Shown here in pieces: positions 33,145 through 40,195 of a DNA stretch of 64,000 nucleotides. A program made the translations under genes and the position numbers. Source of the DNA: Acidobacteriota bacterium (GTDB lineage Bacteria; Acidobacteriota; Holophagae; Holophagales; Holophagaceae); NCBI GenBank assembly GCA_016213735.1, contig JACQZU010000017.1, positions 1 to 64,000 of the forward strand, read 5' to 3'. Position 1 is the stretch's first letter; each line of letters starts with the position of its first letter. Under the pieces are notes generated by a model. The model was not told where the DNA came from, did no database searches, and worked only from the letters and a program-made list of their open reading frames with translations.

Positions 33145-33450
33145 ATGCCCGTCAAACCCACCACCCAGGAAGACGCGTTCTTCGCCCAGCAGGAGGCCGA
33201 ACGCCGTGCAGCCCTCGCCCGCGCCCAGGCTGACCGGGCCCGCGCCCGGGAAAAGGAATCGCGCCGCCAGCAGCACTGGATGCGCTGCCCCAAGTGCGGG
33301 GACCTTCTGACCGAGATCAGCTACCGGGACCAGCGGGTGGATCGCTGCGACAGTTGCGGCGGGGTCTGGTTGGACGCCGGGGAGATGGAGGCCCTCGCCC
33401 TGAAGGAGGGCGGCTTCCTGTGGGGCCTGCGCAAGGTCTTCCAAGGTTGA
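33145..33450 (+). CDS. TFIIB-type zinc-ribbon protein
   Basis: 101 residues. A charged, coiled-coil-like helix (about 9-43) is followed by a zinc ribbon with CPKC (Cys48, Cys51) and CDSC (Cys68, Cys71) and the GGVWLDAGEMEAL signature of the zf-TFIIB family. Preceded by AAGGAGG. Function unknown; follows exoD by 23 bases and probably ends the operon. Confidence 0.85.
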   Translation: MPVKPTTQEDAFFAQQEAERRAALARAQADRARAREKESRRQQHWMRCPKCGDLLTEISYRDQRVDRCDSCGGVWLDAGEMEALALKEGGFLWGLRKVFQG

Positions 33451-33460
33451 GGGCGTCAGG

Positions 33461-33557
33461 CCCCGCCCTCCACCTCTCGAACACCCGACGGTTCTCGAGG
33501 GCGAGGATCCCCCCCGGTTTGCTTCCGGGGCGGCTCCATCCCTCCCGGAGGGCGGGG
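33461..33557. repeat. 11-bp inverted repeat downstream of the zinc-ribbon gene
   Basis: CCCCGCCCTCC (33461-33471) is the exact reverse complement of 33547-33557. The 75 bases between hold further partial pairings (for example around CCCCCCGG/TTCCGGGG). It begins ten bases after the zinc-ribbon stop and could fold into a large terminator structure closing the stress operon; there is no T-tract. Confidence 0.4.
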
Positions 33558-33589
33558 TGCTGCGCGGGGACGGGAGTCCCGGCCCGGCC

Positions 33590-33618
33590 TTGACAGCCGG
33601 GACCCGCGGCCGAAACTG
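33590..33618 (+). promoter_or_regulatory. possible promoter of the Cys/His-repeat gene
   Basis: A perfect TTGACA (33590-33595) is followed 17 bases later by AAACTG (33613-33618), a poor -10. The start would fall about 20-25 bases before the ATG at 33646, with AAGGA as binding site in between. The perfect -35 and spacing make it plausible; the weak -10 suggests an activator or another sigma factor. Confidence 0.4.
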
Positions 33619-33645
33619 GAACGAACAATCCCAAAAAGGATCTCC

Positions 33646-33828
33646 ATGCGACGAGCCCTCGCCATCGCCCTCCTGGCCTGCGTCCCCTTCGCCTTCGGGG
33701 CCAAACCCTGCCAGTGGTGCGCGGACCACCACAAATCCTGCGGGGCCTGCGCCCAGACCCACAAGAACTGCAGCACCTGCCACAACCACCACAACAGCTG
33801 CAAGGACGGCTGCTACCCCAAGAAGTAG
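33646..33828 (+). CDS. exported Cys/His-rich decapeptide-repeat protein
   Basis: 60 residues: a signal peptide (1-19, ending FAFGA) and a 41-residue mature part with 8 Cys and 6 His. The mature part is a tandem repeat with a period of exactly ten: Cys22/32/42/52, Cys25/35/45 and His29/39/49 recur, that is CxxCxx(H/T)H(K/N)(S/N) three times plus a final CxxxC (Cys52, Cys56). The third unit contains a CxxCH (42-46), formally a haem-c attachment motif. No family recognised. Metal binding or a periplasmic redox/metal chaperone role is plausible. RBS AAGGA six bases from the ATG. Confidence 0.8.
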   Translation: MRRALAIALLACVPFAFGAKPCQWCADHHKSCGACAQTHKNCSTCHNHHNSCKDGCYPKK

Positions 33829-33861
33829 GCCGCCCGGGGGACCGGACGCCAGGGGTGCCCC

Positions 33862-35103
33862 CTACCGGGGCGTCGCGTCGAGCTTCTTCTTCACGTCGAG
33901 GTATTCCTGGTACACCTCCCGCATCTCGCGGGAGGTGGCCGCATCGTGGCCGCCGCTGGCGTCCAGCTGACGCTTCAGCTCGCGGTGGCGCTCCCGCAGT
34001 TCGTTCATGCGGGCCTCCAGGGCCGCGCGGCCGGAGGGGGCGGGTTTGGGGGCGGACTTCGGAGCCGCGTTGTTGTCGAAAACACCCTCGGGCGGAGGGT
34101 GCAGTTTCCGTCCCGCGGGGTCCGCGGGTTTCCGGCCCTTGAGGGCGCCCCGCAGCGCCTCCCGCTGGGCGGGGGTGGAACGGCCTTCGGTCCAGGCCTT
34201 GAGGGCCGATTCAAGGGCCGGGTTCCCGGCCACCTGTTTCTGGAGTTTTCGGAAGAGCTTGAGGCGCTTGACCTGGTCCTCCGTGGCACGGCCCGCGATC
34301 AGTGCCTCGATGTCTCCCGCCAGGCCCGGGTATTCGGCGGCGATGCCCCGCCACTTGGCGATGGACGCTGCCAGGGCCTGGGCCCGGTGCTCCTCCACGG
34401 CCTTCCGCAGGTCCTTCTCGCCGATCTCGCCCCTCAGGTAGGCCAGCACGGCGGGGTGGCGGATCCGGGCACCGGCGTACTCGGCCATCTTCTCGAGGTT
34501 CTTCACCTGCTGGGCCATCTTCTCGAAGGCGGCCTCCCCCCCCAGGCCCTTCCAGGCCTCCTCTCCCAGGGCCGCGCCCCCCACCGTCCCCACCGGGGTG
34601 CCGGTGAGACTGCCCAGGAAAGCCCCGGCCTTGGAACAAAGTTGCTTGCCCAGTTCCTGGGGGATCACGATGAGGGCCCCGCTGGTGTCGCCCTCCGCGA
34701 TGTGGCCGGCCACCTTGGCCCCCACGTCGAAGATGGAGATGGCCTTTCCCAGCTTCTCCAGCTTGTCCGAGAGGGCCTTGCAGTTGTCCTTCAAGGCCTG
34801 GACCTTGGCGCTCTTGCCGCCGCCGTCCACCATGCCCCGGAGCTGCCCCCGGGTGAGGGGCGTGCCGTCCGGCCCCCGCCCCTCCGAGAGGTTCTTGAAG
34901 TGTTCCCCCAGCAGGTCCAGGGCCTTCCCCGTGCCCTCGTGGCTGGCGACGGTTCCCGTGGTCTCGACGGCCGCCTCGCCCCGGGCCTTGAGGTCGTCCC
35001 ACATCCGCTGGTCCTGGGGGGTCCAGGCCTGGGCCCCCAGGGGCAGGGCGGCTCCCGCCACCAGGGCCGCCGCAGGGAGGGAGGAAGGGAAGAGGCCGGG
35101 CAT
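33862..35103 (-). CDS. exported helical protein of unknown function
   Basis: 413 residues from the start MPGLFPSSLPAAALVAGAALPLGAQA, which reads as a signal peptide; in-frame codons extend 30 residues further upstream without a signal or clear binding site. The mature protein is mostly alpha-helical and charged: a segment (about 60-150) with KVQALKDNCKALSDKLEKLGKAISIFDVGAKVAGHIAEGD, a Gly/Ala region, then long helices rich in Lys/Glu/Arg; a Pro/Ala linker (about 340-365) and a C-terminal coiled coil (LEARMNELRERHRELKRQLD). No family recognised. Divergent from the FHA protein gene. Confidence 0.7.
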   Translation of the reverse strand: MPGLFPSSLPAAALVAGAALPLGAQAWTPQDQRMWDDLKARGEAAVETTGTVASHEGTGKALDLLGEHFKNLSEGRGPDGTPLTRGQLRGMVDGGGKSAKVQALKDNCKALSDKLEKLGKAISIFDVGAKVAGHIAEGDTSGALIVIPQELGKQLCSKAGAFLGSLTGTPVGTVGGAALGEEAWKGLGGEAAFEKMAQQVKNLEKMAEYAGARIRHPAVLAYLRGEIGEKDLRKAVEEHRAQALAASIAKWRGIAAEYPGLAGDIEALIAGRATEDQVKRLKLFRKLQKQVAGNPALESALKAWTEGRSTPAQREALRGALKGRKPADPAGRKLHPPPEGVFDNNAAPKSAPKPAPSGRAALEARMNELRERHRELKRQLDASGGHDAATSREMREVYQEYLDVKKKLDATPR

Positions 35104-35210
35104 GGGGAGTTCGTCGGAGGAGCCCATGATGGCGCGGCCCGGGCCGGAGGAGCCACCCAAAAGGGACGCACAGATCGTGAGACCCCGGCACAATGGCGGC
35201 GAGGCCGGAC

Positions 35211-36152
35211 ATGAACCGAAGCGAATCCCTCCCTGGAGCCCCGCCGCAGCTGGTGCGCCGCTCGGGGGAGGCGCCGGAGGAATGGGAGGCCGCCCTCCGG
35301 GAGGTCCTGGCCTGCTTCGAGGAGGCCGAGGGCAAGGGGGCGCTGCCCTCCCGCATCACGGTGGCCTGGGAGAACGCCGCGGTGGGCCTGCGGGCCGAGG
35401 ACTACCGGGACTTCAAAGCCGGCCGGGTTGAGCTGGCCGACCTCGGGGGCCGGACGGAGATCCTGTCGGGGGCCGACCCCAAGGTGGAGGCGTCCGCGAC
35501 GATCTCCCTGGCCCCAGCCCAGAACCCCATTCCCAAGTCGGGACCCGAAGCCTCCCCGGGTGCCGGCAGCAGCGCCCTTCCCGGTCCGGTCTGGGCCTGG
35601 GTGGGAGGACTGGGATGCGGATTCCTCGTCTTGGTGACGATCCTCCTCGTCCTGGTGTTCCGGAAAGGGCCAAGGCCCAGGCCCCGCCGTGGCCATGCCG
35701 CGCCGCCACCCCTTCCACCTCCGCTCCCCCCGGCTCCCGCCCCAGGATGGAACCCACCGCCCACTCCCCCGGGGTCCCAGGCCCCGTCCGTGGCCGTGGC
35801 ACCCCCACCCCTTCCTGTCCGGGATGCGCATCCCCCGGCCCTTCCACCGCCCCTCCCGGCGGGGTTCCCCACCGGGCTCCGCTTCGAAGACGGCCCCCTG
35901 GCCGGACGCAGGATCCCGCTGGCGCCTCTGCTCCGGGTGGGCCGGGAGCCCCAGGGCAATGACCTGGTGGTGGAGGATCCAAGCGTGTCCCGGCGCCACG
36001 CCGAACTGCGCCTTGAGGGAGGAATCCTCACGGTGCGGGACCTCGGCAGCGCCAATGGCACGCGCCTGAACGGTCTCCGCCTGGACGGTCCAGGGAACCT
36101 GAATCCGGGGGATCTTCTGGTCTTCGGAAACGTGCGGGTGCGGGTGGAGTGA
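35211..36152 (+). CDS. membrane protein with C-terminal FHA domain
   Basis: 313 residues (ATG at 35193 would add six). N-terminal acidic region (1-100), one membrane segment (about 127-147: WAWVGGLGCGFLVLVTILLVLVF), a long Pro-rich linker (about 155-225) and an FHA domain at the C-terminus: LLRVGREPQGNDLVVEDPSVSRRHAELRLEGG ... DLGSANGTRLNG, with the phosphothreonine-binding Arg, SRRH and NG signatures. It should bind phosphothreonine targets at the membrane; two Ser/Thr kinases are encoded in this window. Divergent from the helical exported protein gene. Confidence 0.85.
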   Translation: MNRSESLPGAPPQLVRRSGEAPEEWEAALREVLACFEEAEGKGALPSRITVAWENAAVGLRAEDYRDFKAGRVELADLGGRTEILSGADPKVEASATISLAPAQNPIPKSGPEASPGAGSSALPGPVWAWVGGLGCGFLVLVTILLVLVFRKGPRPRPRRGHAAPPPLPPPLPPAPAPGWNPPPTPPGSQAPSVAVAPPPLPVRDAHPPALPPPLPAGFPTGLRFEDGPLAGRRIPLAPLLRVGREPQGNDLVVEDPSVSRRHAELRLEGGILTVRDLGSANGTRLNGLRLDGPGNLNPGDLLVFGNVRVRVE

Positions 36153-36366
36153 AGTCCTGCCTCGGGGAGTCCTCCCGGAAGGGTCGCCTCCCCCCGCACC
36201 TGCGGCCCGGGCATGGGGGCCTGGCCGATCCCTCGCCCGGTCGTACCGCTGAAGGACCCCTGCATGCCATTGAGGGAGCACGGGTCGATGCCGGCCTCAG
36301 GAAGGGGTATCCCATGGAGGGCGGCCATGGGGGACCCTTCCCCGGGGAGCCGCGTGGGGTGGGGCG

Positions 36367-37146
36367 ATGGGACGGCGGATCCGGAATGGGATGATCTTGG
36401 TTGCCGCAGGCCTCCTGGGTTTCGGAGTTGCCTGTGGAGGGGGCGGGCAGGACGGGGGAGCTCCGCCGGCATTGACCCAGCGGAGCGAGACGGCCCACCT
36501 CGTGTACCATGCGGCGCCCGGGGACGGGGTGGACGAGGTCTGGGAGGAGAGCTACATCGTCTGGCTCCAGGGAGCCCTTCAGGTGACCCCGTCGGGGAAG
36601 CTCCAGTACTACAAATACCGGGACCGGGCGCACATGGTCGCGCTCACCGGCAAGGAGACCAATGGGTGGGCGGACACCCGCGGAAACCTCGAATTCCACA
36701 CCATCTGGCCCAAGGACAATCATGAATCGGTCCATGCCCTGGTGCTCAACCGGTTGGGGTTTCCCGCCGCCCTCTTCACCGAAGGCATGGCCGTGGCCCA
36801 TTCCGTGGATCTGGCCCAGGGTTGGACCTCCCCCCGCTGGAACGGGGAGCCGGTGCACAGCATCGCGGCCCGGGTCCGCCGCCAGGGAAGTCTCCCCTCC
36901 CTGGACCGCATGCTGGAAAGCAATGGCTTCCGCCAGTACAGCGACCAGTTCAGTTATCCGCTGGCGGGCTCCTTCCTTCGATTCCTGATCGACGCCCGGG
37001 GGTTGGACCCGCTCAAGTCCTTCTTCGCAGCCAGCGGCTACGGGGACGGTTCCGCCGCGATCCGCCAGGCTTTCCAGCAGGCCTACGGAACCAGCGTGGA
37101 TTCAGCGTGGGCGGACTGGCTGGCCTTCCTCGACGCCCAACCCTGA
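36367..37146 (+). CDS. lipoprotein with gluzincin-type zinc protease motif
   Basis: 259 residues. The N-terminus MGRRIRNGMILVAAGLLGFGVACGGGG is a lipoprotein-like signal with Cys23 as the probable lipidated residue. The zinc motif HESVH lies at 119-123 and a second glutamate, Glu139, follows in LFTEGMAVAH, the arrangement of peptidase MA-like (gluzincin) families. The C-terminal part is helical (GSFLRFLIDARGLDPLKSFFAASG), as in those families. The 214-base gap before it shows no gene. Substrate unknown. Confidence 0.8.
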   Translation: MGRRIRNGMILVAAGLLGFGVACGGGGQDGGAPPALTQRSETAHLVYHAAPGDGVDEVWEESYIVWLQGALQVTPSGKLQYYKYRDRAHMVALTGKETNGWADTRGNLEFHTIWPKDNHESVHALVLNRLGFPAALFTEGMAVAHSVDLAQGWTSPRWNGEPVHSIAARVRRQGSLPSLDRMLESNGFRQYSDQFSYPLAGSFLRFLIDARGLDPLKSFFAASGYGDGSAAIRQAFQQAYGTSVDSAWADWLAFLDAQP

Positions 37147-37216
37147 AGGCCGATGCGGCCAGGGCAGCCCCGGCCCTACGCCGAAGGGAATGAACGCGTG
37201 GGACGGGGAGGGGACC

Positions 37217-39646
37217 TCAGCGCAGCGTGATCATGGTGGCCCCCGCCCCGCCCTGGGCCTGGGGAGCATCCTCCACGGTCGCGATGCCGGGATGGCCCTT
37301 GAGGGCGGCCCGCACCGCCGCCTTGAGGCGCCCGGTGCCGTGGCCGTGGACGATCCGGACGAAGCGCTGGCCGCCCGCCAGGGCGGACTCGATGAAGCGG
37401 TACACCTCGGTCTCCACGTCGTCGGAGGCCCGGCCGATGAGGTTGATCTCCGACTCGACCGTCTGGGACTCGGCCCACACCCGCACCCGGCCCTTTCGCG
37501 GGGCCTGGAGGTCTCTGCGGGCCAGCGGTTCCAGCTCGGCCCGGTGGGCCTCCATGCGTTTCCCGTGGCCCGTTTCCAGCACCGCCCGCTCCCCCCGCAA
37601 TTCCACGACCCGGCCTTCCATTCCCAGCCCCCGGTGGCGGGCCCAGGATCCTTCCACCAGCTCCCGGGGGGACGCCTCGGCACGGCCACGGGGCTCAAGG
37701 GGCTTCAGTTCGGACGCGGCGATCCGGCCCAGCAGCTTCACCCTTTCGTGGGCCTCCGTGCCCACGCGGTCCGGGTGTCCCTCGGCCTCCTTCTGCCGGG
37801 CCTTCAATTCCTTCACCAGCCGCTTGCCCTCGTGGTCCAGGAATTCCAGGACCCGCCTCACCTTCTCCTCGGCCTCCGCGTGGATCCGCTCCTGTTGGAC
37901 CCGGAGCTGCTCCTCCCGGCGGGACAGAATGGCCCGATCCTTCTGGACCTGGGCCTCCCGCGTCTTCAATTCGGCCTCCAGGGCCTGGACCCGAAGGCGG
38001 TCCGCCTCCAGCCTCCGGAGAAACTCCCTCCAATCCTGCTCCCGCTTCCCCAGGGCCTCCTCCGCCCGGGCCAGGACGGGGGCCGGCAGCCCCAGCTTGG
38101 CGGCGATGGTGAGGGCCCGGCTCTGACCGGGAAGGCCCACCAGGAGGTGATAGGTGGGGGCCAGGCGGGCCTCGTCGAACTGCACCGAGGCGTTCAGAAA
38201 ACGCCGCTGACCAAGGGCGAACTGGCTCACCTCGCCCAGGTGGGTGCTGGCCAGAACCCAGCAGCCGCGTCGCACCAGGGCCTGAAGCACGGCGATGCCG
38301 AGGGCCGAACCCTCCTTGGGGTCGGTCCCCGTGCCCAGCTCGTCCAGGAGGACCAGACCCCCGGGACGGGCTTCCTCGAGGATCGCTTTCAGGTGCAGGA
38401 CGTGGGAGCTGAAGGTGGAGAGGCTGCCGGAGAGGGTCTGGTGGTCTCCGATGTCCGCGTGCAGGGTGGGGAGTCCGGGCAGGGCGCTCCCCTCAGCCGC
38501 CGGAATCGCACAACCACTGGCTCCCAGGGCCCAGAGCAGACCGACGGTCTTGAGCACCACCGTCTTGCCCCCGGTGTTGGAGCCGGAGACCACGAGCCCC
38601 GGCTGTTTGGAATCCATGGACAGGGAGAGCGGGACCAGGGGGTGGCCCAGGGGTTCGAGCCCGAGGGAAGCCCGCACCTCGTCGAGGAGGAGAGGATGTC
38701 GGGCCTCCATCAGGTCCAGCCGGGCGGCGCCCTCCCCCGGCAGACGGCCCTCGCAAAGGGACTGCCAGCGAAGCAGGGCCAGGGCCTCGTCCACTTCTCC
38801 CTGGAAGACGCGCCAGCGCTCGAAGTCCTCCCGATGTCCCCGCAGCTCCTCCAGGAGCCGGCGCAAGAAGGCCTGGACGGCGAGGTTGTATTCCCGGTCG
38901 GCCTCCACGAAGTCGTTGTTCAGGGGGACGGCGTCGAAGGGCTCCACGAACACCGTGGCCCCGCTGGAACTGTGGTCCAGCACCAGGCCCCCGATCATGC
39001 CCTTTCGGTCCAGGCGAACCGGCAGGCAGAAGCGCCCATTGCGCTCCACCAGGGTGGACTCCATGAAGGCGTCGGGGAACTGCCGCAGCAGCTTGGCGAG
39101 TTTGGCCTGCACGGCCTGGAAGGCGTTCTGGCGGGCCCGGAAGCGTTCCGCCAGGCCCGGAACACGGCCAGGCTCCAGTTCTCCTTCCGCGTTGAACACC
39201 TTGCCCAGCCGTTCCGCCAGGGGGCCCGGGTCGGGAAGGATCGCCGCGGTGACCTGAAGACGGTCCAGGTCCAGATGGGTGCCCGCGGGAGCCGGGACCT
39301 CCGGAGGCCAGGGAATTTCTGCCACCGCGCGGAGCAGCTGCGCCAGGGCTTTCAGACCCTCCCGCAACTGGCGCCAGTGCCCGGGCTGGAGCCAGCCCCC
39401 GGGGCTCAGAAGCTCCTCCAGGGCCCCGTCGAAGGGAAGCACGGGGAGGGTGGAAGGGTTTATTCTCCAGCGTTCCAGCAATTCCATTTGACGCAGGCGG
39501 CGCAGCCCCGTCCGGCCGTCCCAGGGGTGCAGGCGGGTCAGGGCGTCCCGGCCGGCAACCGTGCGGGCGAAGGAGGCCACGAGATCCCGGAGGACTTGGA
39601 AGTCCAGGGCCTCGAGTTCGGTTCGAAAGGGATCAGCTTGCGCCAT
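37217..39646 (-). CDS. mutS2: endonuclease MutS2
   Basis: 809 residues. MutS-family ATPase with P-loop GSNTGGKT at 355-362, Walker B LVLLDELGTGTDP around 431-443, a long coiled coil (about 510-640) and a C-terminal Smr nuclease domain (about 735-809, with VRIVHGHGTGRLKAAVR). MutS2 acts on recombination intermediates or on collided ribosomes rather than mismatch repair; the sequence does not decide between these. The ATG at 39644-39646 starts MAQADPFRTELEALDF; twelve earlier in-frame codons are not family-like. Confidence 0.95.
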   Translation of the reverse strand: MAQADPFRTELEALDFQVLRDLVASFARTVAGRDALTRLHPWDGRTGLRRLRQMELLERWRINPSTLPVLPFDGALEELLSPGGWLQPGHWRQLREGLKALAQLLRAVAEIPWPPEVPAPAGTHLDLDRLQVTAAILPDPGPLAERLGKVFNAEGELEPGRVPGLAERFRARQNAFQAVQAKLAKLLRQFPDAFMESTLVERNGRFCLPVRLDRKGMIGGLVLDHSSSGATVFVEPFDAVPLNNDFVEADREYNLAVQAFLRRLLEELRGHREDFERWRVFQGEVDEALALLRWQSLCEGRLPGEGAARLDLMEARHPLLLDEVRASLGLEPLGHPLVPLSLSMDSKQPGLVVSGSNTGGKTVVLKTVGLLWALGASGCAIPAAEGSALPGLPTLHADIGDHQTLSGSLSTFSSHVLHLKAILEEARPGGLVLLDELGTGTDPKEGSALGIAVLQALVRRGCWVLASTHLGEVSQFALGQRRFLNASVQFDEARLAPTYHLLVGLPGQSRALTIAAKLGLPAPVLARAEEALGKREQDWREFLRRLEADRLRVQALEAELKTREAQVQKDRAILSRREEQLRVQQERIHAEAEEKVRRVLEFLDHEGKRLVKELKARQKEAEGHPDRVGTEAHERVKLLGRIAASELKPLEPRGRAEASPRELVEGSWARHRGLGMEGRVVELRGERAVLETGHGKRMEAHRAELEPLARRDLQAPRKGRVRVWAESQTVESEINLIGRASDDVETEVYRFIESALAGGQRFVRIVHGHGTGRLKAAVRAALKGHPGIATVEDAPQAQGGAGATMITLR

Positions 39647-39767
39647 GGCGGAAAGGGAGACTCCGACGGAGCATTTCATCATGGCCCGGGGGCGGGACTC
39701 TCAGGGGGCGGGGCCAGGGTGCCCCCCGGGGTTCACGAGGGTCGAAAATCCAGCACCCCCAATGCGA

Positions 39768-39792
39768 CGAGGCCCGGCATCGCCGGGCCTCG
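39768..39792. terminator. strong hairpin downstream of rpsU
   Basis: CGAGGCCCGGC (39768-39778) and GCCGGGCCTCG (39782-39792) are perfect complements with a three-base loop, an 11-bp stem. It lies 20 bases past the rpsU stop and upstream of mutS2. No run of T follows in the rpsU direction (TCGCATTGGGGG), so it may terminate inefficiently, or act as an mRNA 3' stabiliser. Confidence 0.6.
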
Positions 39793-39811
39793 AGGGAGGT
39801 GCCAGGGAGGC

Positions 39812-40021
39812 TCAGCCTCCGAGCATCCTTCGTTCCTGGGCGAGACGCTTCAGCGTCTTCTTGCGGGCGGCGAGCATCTTCCGCTTTCGCTTGGCACTGG
39901 GCTTCTCGTAGTGCTGGCGTTTCTTCAATTCGCTCATGATGCCGGACTTCTCGCATTTTCGCTTGAATCGGCGCAGCGCGTTCTCGAAGGTTTCGTCTTC
40001 CTTGATCTTGACGAGCGGCAA
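39812..40021 (-). CDS. rpsU: 30S ribosomal protein S21
   Basis: 69 residues of a full S21 ([27 protein letters not shown] ... [17 protein letters not shown]), basic and helical. The start appears to be TTG (40019-40021), with GGGGGGA six bases upstream; no ATG or GTG fits the family N-terminus. S21 helps the 30S subunit interact with mRNA leaders. Followed by a strong hairpin and mutS2. Confidence 0.94.
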   Translation of the reverse strand: MPLVKIKEDETFENALRRFKRKCEKSGIMSELKKRQHYEKPSAKRKRKMLAARKKTLKRLAQERRMLGG

Positions 40022-40086
40022 GTGGTATCCCCCCTTTCCCAGTGGAGTCGCCCCGGGGTCCGAAACCCGGTCGGGGCCGAAGGGAA

Positions 40087-40118
40087 ATCATACCCGTATT
40101 TCGCTGGATGCGCGAAGG
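40087..40118 (-). promoter_or_regulatory. probable rpsU promoter
   Basis: On the minus strand TATGAT (40087-40092) is a good -10 box; the sequence about 18 bases upstream, TTCGCG, is a weak -35. The start site would fall near 40080, about 60 bases before the rpsU start. The divergent kinase gene starts about 75 bases away on the other side. Confidence 0.4.
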
Positions 40119-40195
40119 ATGTTTTTCCCCCGCCGCCTTCCCATCCCTTGGGGGGGCTCCTATGCTGGAAGGCTCACGCCTAGCCCTCGGAACCC

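Noticed and set aside
33676-33828. Multihaem c-type cytochrome
   Set aside because: Only one true CxxCH is present; the other Cys pairs lack the following His, so haem attachment is not supported as the main function.
37190-40183. 997-codon plus-strand open frame opposite mutS2
   Set aside because: Antisense to MutS2 with its intact P-loop and Smr domain; low-complexity translation, no start context.
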